In this document: piece by piece, positions 15,971-22,250 of the stretch | Layout: each line of letters starts with the position of its first letter | Numbering within the stretch: position 1 is the stretch's first letter | Assembly (NCBI RefSeq): GCF_000805335.1 | Contig: NZ_KN708638.1 | Coordinates: 3,787,107 to 3,821,582, forward strand | DNA from: Streptomyces sp. CT34 | Lineage (GTDB): Bacteria > Actinomycetota > Actinomycetes > Streptomycetales > Streptomycetaceae | Direction: 5' to 3' | DNA length: 34,476 nucleotides | Notes under the pieces: model-generated | What the model was told of the DNA's origin: nothing | Seen by the model: the letters and a program-made list of their open reading frames with translations, nothing else | Databases searched by the model: none | Program-made: the position numbers and the translations under genes

Positions 15971-16111
15971 TCACTCGATCTTTCCCCCGGGCTGACGCTC
16001 CAGAAGCCGCGCCAGGCGCCTTGCCGCTTCCGGGGTGATCTTGGTGGAGAACTTCTTGCAGACACGGTCCAGGTGCCGGGCCATCTCTGCATCTTGATCG
16101 TGCTTTGCCAT
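15971..16111 (-). CDS. 46-residue protein coupled to rep, function unknown
   Basis: The translation begins MAKHDQDAEMARHLDRVCKK and ends LARLLERQPGGKIE. Its ATG overlaps the rep stop by one base (TGATG), which implies translational coupling. It is mostly helical and charged, with one Cys. Its position after rep and next to the integrase is where AICEs often place small replication or excision partners. The sequence does not tell which, and I do not recognise a family. Confidence 0.6.
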   Translation of the reverse strand: MAKHDQDAEMARHLDRVCKKFSTKITPEAARRLARLLERQPGGKIE

Positions 16112-17583
16112 CAGCCCTCCCCCGACCAAGCGAGCTCTTCGCGTGCGATCTCGCTGTTAGTTGCGAGGTCTTCGGCAATGCCGGCGGCGAGAAGGGCCGC
16201 GCCGGGGGTGTGGCCGGAGCCGACGTAGCGCCAGGCCGCATCGGTGACCGTGTCCAGATGACCGACCTCTTCGCCGGTGTGACGCTGATGGTCGGCTCGT
16301 TCCGCTCGGAGTGCCGCGTACGTGGTGGAGTAGTGGCGTGACTTGGTGAGCACGTGGCCCCGGAAGCCGAGCGTGTGAGCCCATGCGCGGAGTCGTAGGT
16401 GTTCCAGCTCGGCGAGGCCGCCCAGGCGCCAGCAGGTGCCCATCAGGGCCCGCACGTGACCCGGCACGGGAGCCGCGCGGATGTCGTCCAGGCCCGAGAC
16501 TGCATGATCGAGTCCCATTGCCGTATCCGCAGCGCCCTTGGTGACGTACTTCGCCACGTACGCGGCGACCGCGTCATCCGACAGGCCCTCATCTTTGCCG
16601 AAGGCACGGATAGGCCGCACATCCAACTCACGGCCCATACCGAGTAGTTCGGTCCCGAACGCGTGAGATTCGGGCACCCGGATACTCGCCGCAGCGGCAG
16701 CCGACCGGACAGCCTCAGCGAGGAGTTCCCCGGTAGCCCACGCCGGAGGCAGATCACCAGGCCCCGCCGGACCGTCGAGGCGCACGACAGCGTGGAAATG
16801 CACAGCCGCACGCCGCTGATACTCGGCGACCTTCGCGAACGACACCACCACGTGACGCCCGAGCTTCGAGCGCGGTATCTCCGCAGCCGTGGCTAAATGG
16901 CGGCGCACACCCGTGGTGAACCGATCCCACAGCCGCCCGGCATGGGCGTGCCACAGCACGTGCCCCACGTAGTCGTAGCAGTCCGCGCACAACGGCAGAC
17001 CGACCAGCGGATCGCCGTCGACATGGACCTGGCCGCAGCCGAGGGGACGCCCGTGCTCGCAGACCGGGCCATCCCGACGAGGCCGGCAGCGCTGCCCGTC
17101 AGCCGTATGGTGCACCGGGCCGAAGCCGGGCGCCGTCAGCGTGACGAACAGCCGGGGCCGCCCCCGTACAGCATCAGGGACACTCTTGCCGCCCACGAGG
17201 CCGGAGCGGACCAAGTGGAACGTGTCCCCCGCGTGCAGGCGCGAGCACGGAGCACAGACCGTCGCACGCCGGTTGCGGCAACGCACGGCCAGCCGCTCAC
17301 CGGGCTCATCCGCCGTCGAGTAGGACGAGACCACCTCACCCGTGGACGCGTCCCGAGTGATGGTCGTGCCGGACAGGTAGACCGGGTGCGCACATCCGCC
17401 AACAGCGGTGATCTGCTCCAGCCAGCGGCCGAACAGCGGATCGCCGGCCAAGCGGACAAGGTCACGGTCCTCCTCTGAAAGGGCATGCAGCCGCTCTTGC
17501 CGCGCCAGCTCGGCGGAGCGGGACGCAGGGTCGACGAACGATGCGGGAATGCGAGGGAAGTTGGCGCCGGAATCGGCAGACAT
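16111..17583 (-). CDS. RepSA-type replication initiator (pSAM2-like)
   Basis: The protein is 490 residues. Its features fit a rolling-circle initiator of the actinomycete RepSA group. A CxxxxxxxCxxC cluster lies at 102-113 (CRNRRATVCAPC). An FVTLTAPGFG strand follows at 146-155 (motif I). Further CxxC sites are at about 175-205. The metal-binding HUH-type motif VHFHAVVRL is at 261-269. The candidate catalytic Tyr-Lys motif is YVAKYVTKG at 342-350. The ATG at 17583 has GGAGG 7 bases upstream. It would nick a double-strand origin to replicate the excised circle. Upstream lies a perfect 7-bp inverted repeat and a short overlapping ORF with its own ribosome site, so translation may be coupled. 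Confidence 0.85.
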   Translation of the reverse strand: MSADSGANFPRIPASFVDPASRSAELARQERLHALSEEDRDLVRLAGDPLFGRWLEQITAVGGCAHPVYLSGTTITRDASTGEVVSSYSTADEPGERLAVRCRNRRATVCAPCSRLHAGDTFHLVRSGLVGGKSVPDAVRGRPRLFVTLTAPGFGPVHHTADGQRCRPRRDGPVCEHGRPLGCGQVHVDGDPLVGLPLCADCYDYVGHVLWHAHAGRLWDRFTTGVRRHLATAAEIPRSKLGRHVVVSFAKVAEYQRRAAVHFHAVVRLDGPAGPGDLPPAWATGELLAEAVRSAAAAASIRVPESHAFGTELLGMGRELDVRPIRAFGKDEGLSDDAVAAYVAKYVTKGAADTAMGLDHAVSGLDDIRAAPVPGHVRALMGTCWRLGGLAELEHLRLRAWAHTLGFRGHVLTKSRHYSTTYAALRAERADHQRHTGEEVGHLDTVTDAAWRYVGSGHTPGAALLAAGIAEDLATNSEIAREELAWSGEG

Positions 17584-18324
17584 AACGTGGCCTCCACAGC
17601 CTGAAGTCGGGGAGCAATTCGCGAACGTTCATGGGTGTTCCTTTTCGTTGAACTGACAGCACGTCAGTTTGGTGTACGCCCAGGTCAGACGCACTGTAAG
17701 TCATCTTTATATTCTACCAGTTGGGGCCTTCAGCGGCCCCGAAAATCCGCCCCGAAATTGCCCCTTAGAGCCAGCCCCGGACTGCGTGAATTCCCATCGG
17801 GTGCGGAGGCTTACGCGCTTCGTCGGAGCGTCCATTCCTGCGCCGGGCGCGCACCGGTCCTGCCGCCATCCGGGCAGCGGGCGGCGTGGCGGAAACTGTC
17901 TTCACTTACTCCAGGGCGCGCCTTCGGCGCGCCGGGCGGCCCTGCCGCCTCGGCCGGGCGTGCGGCCTTCGGCCGGTCCCGTCCGGTCGGCAGCCGCCCG
18001 CGACCTCAGCGCACCTGAGCCGTGCGACAGACCGCACCCTTACCCGCTTCCCGTCGCCGTGGGCCGGGGCGCTTCGGCTGGGGCGGACGACCTCCGAGAC
18101 TTGAGCCACCTCCCCGGATGGGGCCCCTCGCCGGACAAGGCCAAGGGGCCCATCGGACGGAAAACGCGGGCAGGCAGCAGCCCGCCCGATTCGCCTGGGC
18201 AGCGTAAGGCCCCTTGACCATGCCCGGCCCCCATCCGGGCAGGACACCGGCCCAACTCTCGGAGCCCGCCCGCGTGCCCACAGCGCGCCACCCAGGCACC
18301 GCACGTCCCGACGCCGGCTGCCCC
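17584..18324. other. 740-base non-coding, hairpin-rich region upstream of rep
   Basis: No frame here looks like a real protein. Near rep it holds the inverted repeat (17651-17669), an AT-rich tract (about 17698-17727) and a short ORF (17632 down to 17462) with an AAGGAA ribosome site that overlaps the rep start. Further up are several tight hairpins: GGCGCGCC-TTC-GGCGCGCC (17915-17933), GGCGG/CCGCC (about 17935-17949), CGGCC-TTC-GGCCG (17963-17975) and GGGCCCCT/AGGGGCCC (18121-18128 with 18144-18151). This density suits a rolling-circle replication origin, double- or single-strand, but no nick site could be identified. Confidence 0.5.
17651..17669. promoter_or_regulatory. Perfect 7-bp inverted repeat upstream of rep
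   Basis: AACTGAC-AGCAC-GTCAGTT lies between an AT-rich promoter-like tract (about 17698-17727) and the rep translation signals. It is a good candidate operator for a repressor of replication, for example the element's XRE protein, or a leader hairpin. Confidence 0.6.
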
Positions 18325-18615
18325 TCACCCCGCCTTGCGCCACTTCGCCGCCGCCACACGCGCCAGCATGGCCACCTCACGCGCCGTCGCCGCCGGCACC
18401 TCCAGCCGCACCACCCCGGAACCGTCTGCGGCCGAGACCGCCCGGAGCTTCGCCCCCGTCATCTCCACACCAGCAACCGTCAACGCGTCGCCCAGCTCTG
18501 CCACCGCCCGCTTCGCCTCACGCCAGCCAGTCACGTAGTCCACGCCACGCACCCACAGCACCGCGTCAGGGTCCAGGCCATCCGCCTCGAAGCCTTCTCC
18601 CCCGATGTCGCACAT
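18325..18615 (-). CDS. 96-residue hypothetical protein of the element
   Basis: The ATG at 18615 has GGAAG 8 bases upstream. The sequence has an acidic N-terminus (MCDIGGEGFEADGLDPDAVL), a middle helix (GWREAKRAVAELGDALTVAG) and a basic C-terminal helix (AREVAMLARVAAAKWRKAG). The alternation of strand-like and helical stretches suggests a small alpha/beta domain. I do not recognise it. It follows two hairpins that separate it from the double-HTH gene upstream, and precedes the hairpin-rich region before rep. Confidence 0.65.
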   Translation of the reverse strand: MCDIGGEGFEADGLDPDAVLWVRGVDYVTGWREAKRAVAELGDALTVAGVEMTGAKLRAVSAADGSGVVRLEVPAATAREVAMLARVAAAKWRKAG

Positions 18616-18691
18616 ATCGTCACTTCCCTTTCCTTGCTAAGTAGTTGAGCAGCACATTCACCGAGCCCACCGCGTGAACGCACGACGACGG

Positions 18692-18714
18692 CCCCGGTAC
18701 CATCGGCACCGGGG
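18692..18714. terminator. Hairpin between the 96-residue and double-HTH genes (first)
   Basis: CCCCGGT (18692-18698) pairs with ACCGGGG (18708-18714) around a 9-base loop. It lies next to the larger hairpin at 18735-18776. Confidence 0.55.
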
Positions 18715-18734
18715 TTCGCGAGAGTGGGCCCCAG

Positions 18735-18776
18735 CCGGACCACCCCGCGCCTGCCAGGGTCTAAGGGGTGGTCCGG
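18735..18776. terminator. 12-bp perfect hairpin downstream of the double-HTH gene
   Basis: CCGGACCACCCC (18735-18746) pairs perfectly with GGGGTGGTCCGG (18765-18776) around an 18-base loop. It is the likely end of the 61/79/97-residue gene transcript. Confidence 0.75.
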
Positions 18777-18840
18777 TGTGACATCTGCGGTTGTTGTGCG
18801 GAAGATCAGCACCAGCCCCAGGAGGGGTGGCAGATTTCTG

Positions 18841-19134
18841 TCAGCGATGCCGCCGCAACGCGTGGTACAAAGTGTTGGGCGTGATCCCGAACTTCTCCGC
18901 GATCTCGCGATGCGTCATGCCGTCGCCGCGCAGCCGTCCGTACTCCGCCACCGCCCTACGCGATGCCGAGTCTGGATACGCTGTTGCTCGTAGCGGAACG
19001 CGATGACGCCGCAGCAGGTCGTAGAGCGTCCACGTCGAGATCCCGAACCGCTCCCGCAACCGCTCCACAGGCAGCCCTCCTTTGTACAGCGCGACGATCT
19101 CCACCGCCCGCTGCTCACGGTCGTAAGCAGTCAC
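18841..19134 (-). CDS. Small protein with two helix-turn-helix motifs
   Basis: The protein is 97 residues. The first HTH is at about 13-40 (IVALYKGGLPVERLRERFGI, then STWTLYDLLRRH). The second is at about 75-97 (GMTHREIAEKFGITPNTLYH). Both resemble the Hin/transposase-type HTH that reads a short DNA site, so the protein could bind a bipartite sequence. The GTG at 19134 has AGGAGG 7 bases upstream and overlaps the stop of the 79-residue gene (GTGA), so the two are coupled. Candidate roles are excisionase/recombination directionality factor or a regulator of rep. The longer open frame upstream of the GTG has no HTH-protein character. Confidence 0.75.
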   Translation of the reverse strand: MTAYDREQRAVEIVALYKGGLPVERLRERFGISTWTLYDLLRRHRVPLRATAYPDSASRRAVAEYGRLRGDGMTHREIAEKFGITPNTLYHALRRHR

Positions 19135-19370
19135 CCACGAGCCTCCTCTACGAGGGAGGCCCGGAAGAACGTGGTGACCACGCACCGGAACCCGGTGTGC
19201 CCCGTACGCCCTGCGTGCCGCAGGCACCACACGTCCGGCCCCTCAGCCGCGTCCGCCGCGCCCGACTCGTCGCCGCAGGTCATGCACTGCTGCTCATAGA
19301 TCGGGCCGCTGCCCGAGGTATCGACCTTCAGGGCCCAGTCCGCGAACCGCCACACAGCCTTGGCTGCCAT
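19131..19370 (-). CDS. DUF7848-like small Cys/His protein
   Basis: The protein is 79 residues: MAAKAVWRFADWALKVDTSG, then a CxxC (QQCMTCGDES), a WCLRHAG..GH element and a C-terminal TTFFRASLVEE. The paired Cys and the Cys/His set could bind zinc. The layout matches a small protein family common in Streptomyces (I recall it as DUF7848), with no known function. It overlaps the preceding 61-residue gene by one base (TGATG) and the following HTH gene by four (GTGA), so the three are one translational unit. Confidence 0.75.
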   Translation of the reverse strand: MAAKAVWRFADWALKVDTSGSGPIYEQQCMTCGDESGAADAAEGPDVWCLRHAGRTGHTGFRCVVTTFFRASLVEEARG

Positions 19371-19555
19371 CAGCGCACCACGTCCAGAGCTTCGCCAGGA
19401 TGCACCCGCAGTGGCTGCCCCGTCTTGAAGACGATCATCACGACCGGACCACCTGACGCGATCCGGTCGTTCCGCACGGCCTTGACCTCCTGCCACCGGC
19501 CGCGCACGCTCACCAAGTCCCCGCGCCGCACCCGCAGCGCCGTCATTCTCGCCAT
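19370..19555 (-). CDS. 61-residue beta-rich protein, function unknown
   Basis: The ATG at 19555 begins MARMTALRVRRGDLVSVRGR; the frame is open 28 codons further but the SH3-like beta pattern starts here. The rest reads WQEVKAVRNDRIASGGPVVM and TGQPLRVHPGEALDVVR, a small barrel-like pattern often seen in short Streptomyces element proteins. It heads the three-gene overlapping set that ends with the double-HTH protein. Confidence 0.65.
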   Translation of the reverse strand: MARMTALRVRRGDLVSVRGRWQEVKAVRNDRIASGGPVVMIVFKTGQPLRVHPGEALDVVR

Positions 19556-19623
19556 CGCACATCGCCTGCCCCCGGCTACCGCCGTCTTCAGATCGGTTGA
19601 GCTTCCATGCTGGCGACAGCAGA

Positions 19624-19661
19624 AGCCCCCAACTTTCACACTTGGGTGAAAGCCGGGGGCT
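19624..19661. terminator. Long hairpin after the XRE regulator
   Basis: AGCCCCC...TTTCA pairs with TGAAA...GGGGGCT around a short loop (19624-19661, with a mismatch bulge). It lies 14 bases past the XRE stop and separates that gene from the three small genes downstream on the same strand. Confidence 0.75.
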
Positions 19662-19675
19662 GAGCGGTGAAAGAT

Positions 19676-20860
19676 CTACAGACCCACCCAGGCCGCAAGG
19701 TGATCGAGGGTGTCCGGGGTCCGGCGACGCTGTTGGACAAGACCCCGGATGGCCTCACGCGCCCCAGGGTGATACCGGGTCTGCTGCGGCGCCAACCGCC
19801 GGGCCGTGAGGAGCGACTTCAAGGCCGTCTCTGAACGCCCCGCCTCCATCTGCGCCCGTGCGATGTCCACGTAGAAGTGAGAAGCACGGGACACGGCCCA
19901 GTCAGCAGGGATGCGCATGTCGGCACCGTGGCGCAGCGCTTCCCCGTAATCCCGAAGCTCGACGTTCGCGGACACGGCATGGGCTGTGACGTTCGTCGGG
20001 CCGAACGAGAGCCAGTGGACGTCCACCGCCTCACCGACCTGTTCCGCGTATGACCGTGCCCTGTCGAGGTGGGTGTGCACCAGGTCCGCATCCTCCGCAC
20101 GCGCAGCGATGACGCTTGCGCCCAAGTGCAGTTGACCGGCGACGGCAGAGCGCTCACGCGAGTCAGGTGCCTGTTCCGTCAGGCTGTGCCCGGAGCCGAT
20201 CAGCCGTTGCCCGATGGTGTACTCGCCTTCGCGGAAGTAGACCAAGGCCCTCATGTACTGGCGCACGGCGCCCAAGAGCGGATCAGACGCGCGGTGCGCC
20301 GCCCAGTCCATACGATCGAGTGCCACCGTCGAGAGGTCGAAGTAGCCCAGTTTCACGGCGATGTCATGGGCGGTGCGGTAGGTGCTGGCCAAGGCCGCCC
20401 ACAGCTCCGACGACGAGGCACGGTGCGCAGCAGTCGTGATCTCCGCGATCACACCTGGAAGGCCACGTGCCGCGTCGTGCAGCTTCGTCGCACGCACTTG
20501 ATGGCACAAAGCCTCGGCAGCAGCGACCAGTTGGGCAGTCGACCGAGCGCTGATGGACGGATCGGCACCGAGGTCGTAGAGATCGAGCGCTTCCCGGATC
20601 GGCCGGATCAACTCGGCCAACCGATCTTGTTGCAGCTCGGAGACGTAAGGCTGGCCGGTCAGCGCCGTGACATCGACGCACAGCACCTTCGCGATCGCCG
20701 CCACCAGGTCAGGGCTAGCCGGCTTGTGCCCTGTCTCCACCTGAGTCAGCAGGCTGTAGGAGAAGGGGATCTTCGCTGCAAGCCCACGTTGTGTGAAGCC
20801 GGCTCGCTTGCGCTGAAACGCGATGCGGGTTCCCGTGTGTTCGTCGCCGGAGAAGGGCAT
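19676..20860 (-). CDS. XRE-family regulator with large C-terminal helical domain
   Basis: The protein is 394 residues. The N-terminal HTH_XRE domain spans about residues 11-65 (IAFQRKRAGFTQRGLAAKIP, FSYSLLTQVETGHKPASPDL, VAAIAKVLCVDVTALTG). The remaining 320 residues are alpha-helical and TPR-like (LYDLGADPSISARSTAQLVA, EMRALVYFREGEYTIGQRL-type helices, ETALKSLLTARRLAPQQTRY). This matches the long XRE-TPR regulators common in Streptomyces that may sense a peptide or small ligand. The ATG at 20860 has GGAG 6 bases upstream; a TTG four codons further is less likely. It is divergent from the flavoprotein gene (131-base gap), so it probably controls that gene and possibly int and rep. Confidence 0.85.
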   Translation of the reverse strand: MPFSGDEHTGTRIAFQRKRAGFTQRGLAAKIPFSYSLLTQVETGHKPASPDLVAAIAKVLCVDVTALTGQPYVSELQQDRLAELIRPIREALDLYDLGADPSISARSTAQLVAAAEALCHQVRATKLHDAARGLPGVIAEITTAAHRASSSELWAALASTYRTAHDIAVKLGYFDLSTVALDRMDWAAHRASDPLLGAVRQYMRALVYFREGEYTIGQRLIGSGHSLTEQAPDSRERSAVAGQLHLGASVIAARAEDADLVHTHLDRARSYAEQVGEAVDVHWLSFGPTNVTAHAVSANVELRDYGEALRHGADMRIPADWAVSRASHFYVDIARAQMEAGRSETALKSLLTARRLAPQQTRYHPGAREAIRGLVQQRRRTPDTLDHLAAWVGL

Positions 20861-20991
20861 GCCGGGCTCCAATCCGTGGCGTGCTGGCTAGAACGCTACC
20901 CCTCCCACAACGAGCGAGACGAGCGATCGGGCGGCGGCCCCGGCGCAAACTGCGCTTGCACTACCGGGCCCACAAGCTGTGGACTGCCACC

Positions 20992-21579
20992 GTGGCCACG
21001 CAACGAGTTCTCTACCTGCTGGGCAGCGCTGCCCCGCCCGTGCTCCATGTCGCCGACGTCGTAGAGCGCGCGAAGCGACAAGGCTGGGACGTATGCCTCG
21101 GGCTGACGCCCACCGCCGCACGCTGGCTCACCGACGAGCTGCCCGCCTTGGAGAAGCTCACCGGCCACCCTGTCCGCAGTGAGTACAAGCTCCCCACCGA
21201 GCCGGACGTGTGGCCACGCGCCGACGTCGCGGTGGTCGCCCCCGCCACCTTCAACACGATCAACCAATGGGCGCTGGGGATCACCGACAAGTTCATCGTG
21301 GGGTTCGCCGCCGAGGGCATCGGCAAGAAGATCCCGTTGGTCACCATGCCGTGCGTCAACGCGGCCTACGTCCAGCACGCCCAGTTCGCGCGCAGCATCG
21401 AGACGCTGCGTGCCATGGGGGTGCACGTCCTGTACGGCGAAGGCGGGTTCGTGCCCAACGAGCCGGGCAAGGGACGGCCTGACGCCTATCCATGGCATCT
21501 CGCTTTGGAGGCCGCCGAACGTGCCGTGGACCAGTCCCTGACAGCCCTGGATCCTAAAAGGACTACGAACGAGGCTTGA
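20992..21579 (+). CDS. Flavoprotein of the HFCD (EpiD/PPC decarboxylase-like) family
   Basis: The protein is about 195 residues from a GTG at 20992 (MATQRVLYLLGSAAPPVLHV). The start is uncertain: no ribosome site is evident and a TTG at 20956 is possible. The fold signature is clear: the N-terminal GSAAPPV nucleotide loop, CLGLTPTAARWLTDELPAL, and the FMN-site stretch VVAPATFNTINQWALGITDK, then IPLVTMPCVN. The family includes EpiD-type Cys decarboxylases and PPC decarboxylase; the substrate is unknown. The gene is divergent from the XRE regulator and its stop TGA (21577-21579) lies inside the attR core. In the excised circle the next gene, 32 bases downstream, would be int. XRE-plus-flavoprotein pairs recur near Streptomyces element genes as far as I recall. 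Confidence 0.8.
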   Translation: MATQRVLYLLGSAAPPVLHVADVVERAKRQGWDVCLGLTPTAARWLTDELPALEKLTGHPVRSEYKLPTEPDVWPRADVAVVAPATFNTINQWALGITDKFIVGFAAEGIGKKIPLVTMPCVNAAYVQHAQFARSIETLRAMGVHVLYGEGGFVPNEPGKGRPDAYPWHLALEAAERAVDQSLTALDPKRTTNEA

Positions 21580-22058
21580 CATGGATCAAGCCCTCGTTCC
21601 TGTGGATGATGTACCGCTGCGGGTGGGGCACGAAGGCGGACCAGGAGACGGTGCTCGCCGTCGAGATCGACCGGGCCGGCTTCGACTGGGCGCTCGGCAA
21701 CGCCTGCCTGTCGCACCACGACCCCGGCGAGTATCCCGACCGGGCGGCCTGGCAGCGGGAGTTGCGGCGGTCGCCGGCGCGGGTGCAGTGGGACCCGGAG
21801 CGCGATCTGCGGTTGCGTCCGCTGCCGTATCGTTCGCTTCAGCTGGGGCTCGGGGGAGAGGCGTCGCGGCGGTACGCGGACGCCTGGACGGTCGGCATCC
21901 GGGATGTGACGGCGCTGGCGCGCGAGGTCCATGCGCTGGTGCGGGCCGGGAAGCTCACGGCGGCCCGGGCCCTGCTGCCGGAGGAGCGGCCGTACCCGGC
22001 CCCCGAGGGAACTCCGGGCGTAAGCCGCGTGTCCGCGTCAATCGCCACAAAGGCGTAA
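21576..22058 (+). pseudogene. DUF4291 gene, 3' fragment
   Basis: From a TTG the frame reads MTWIKPSFLWMMYRCGWGTK and continues through NACLSHH, VQWDPERDLRLRPLPYRSLQ and ARALLPEERPYP to a stop, 160 residues. All these are DUF4291 landmarks. It lacks the first 49 residues, which are at 14231. The in-frame TTG could be a start, but no ribosome site precedes it. Precise excision of the element would restore the full gene. Confidence 0.9.
21577..21592 (+). other. attR core (16-bp direct repeat)
   Basis: It is identical to 14379-14394. The flavoprotein stop codon uses its first three bases, and the DUF4291 3' half continues in frame beyond it. Confidence 0.92.
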
Positions 22059-22135
22059 TCGGAACGGTGCGCCGGCGGTCGCGCGCTTCGTCATGTGACG
22101 TATGAGGCGTATGGCCGGTCAGCCAACTCTGGTCT

Positions 22136-22168
22136 GTTCACGGCCAATTGATGCATCGTTCAGCAACC
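22136..22168 (+). promoter_or_regulatory. Candidate PhoP box (11-bp direct repeats)
   Basis: GTTCACG at 22136 and GTTCAGC at 22158 are exactly 22 bases apart, with a degenerate ATTGATG at 22147 between them. This makes three 11-base units. The Streptomyces PhoP direct-repeat unit is about GTTCACC plus four bases. It lies 83-115 bases upstream of a secreted phosphoesterase, a classic phosphate-starvation target. Confidence 0.6.
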
Positions 22169-22189
22169 TCCCCCTGCCCGCGAAACTGC

Positions 22190-22207
22190 CCCGACGTCAC
22201 AGTCGGG
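22190..22207. other. Short hairpin in the phospholipase 5' region
   Basis: CCCGAC (22190-22195) pairs with GTCGGG (22202-22207) around 6 bases. It lies between the candidate PhoP box and the phospholipase start and is probably in the mRNA leader. Confidence 0.4.
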
Positions 22208-22250
22208 ACGGCCCACTGAGGGCTCACGCGACTCAGGGAGAGTGGCACAA

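Larger units (their letters stand above)
14379..21592 (+). mobile_element. Integrated element (AICE-like, serine integrase plus RepSA-type initiator)
   Basis: The 7.2-kb insert is delimited by a perfect 16-bp repeat and splits a DUF4291 gene whose halves rejoin in frame. Contents from left: serine recombinase (+), 46-residue ORF (-), RepSA-like initiator (-), a 740-base hairpin-rich gap, a 96-residue ORF (-), two hairpins, a 97-residue double-HTH protein (-), a 79-residue Cys/His protein (-), a 61-residue protein (-), an XRE regulator (-) and a flavoprotein (+). The Rep type is the hallmark of actinomycete integrative and conjugative elements. However, I see no FtsK/TraB translocase, no Spd spread proteins and no nudix or Pra-like activator. 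It may be a reduced AICE, an element mobilised in trans, or a replicating integrative plasmid. Confidence 0.88.

Noticed and set aside
17669..18217. Plus-strand 182-codon frame and overlapping minus-strand frames in the rep upstream region
   Set aside because: The composition is noise-like and it crosses several perfect hairpins. No start signal is present.
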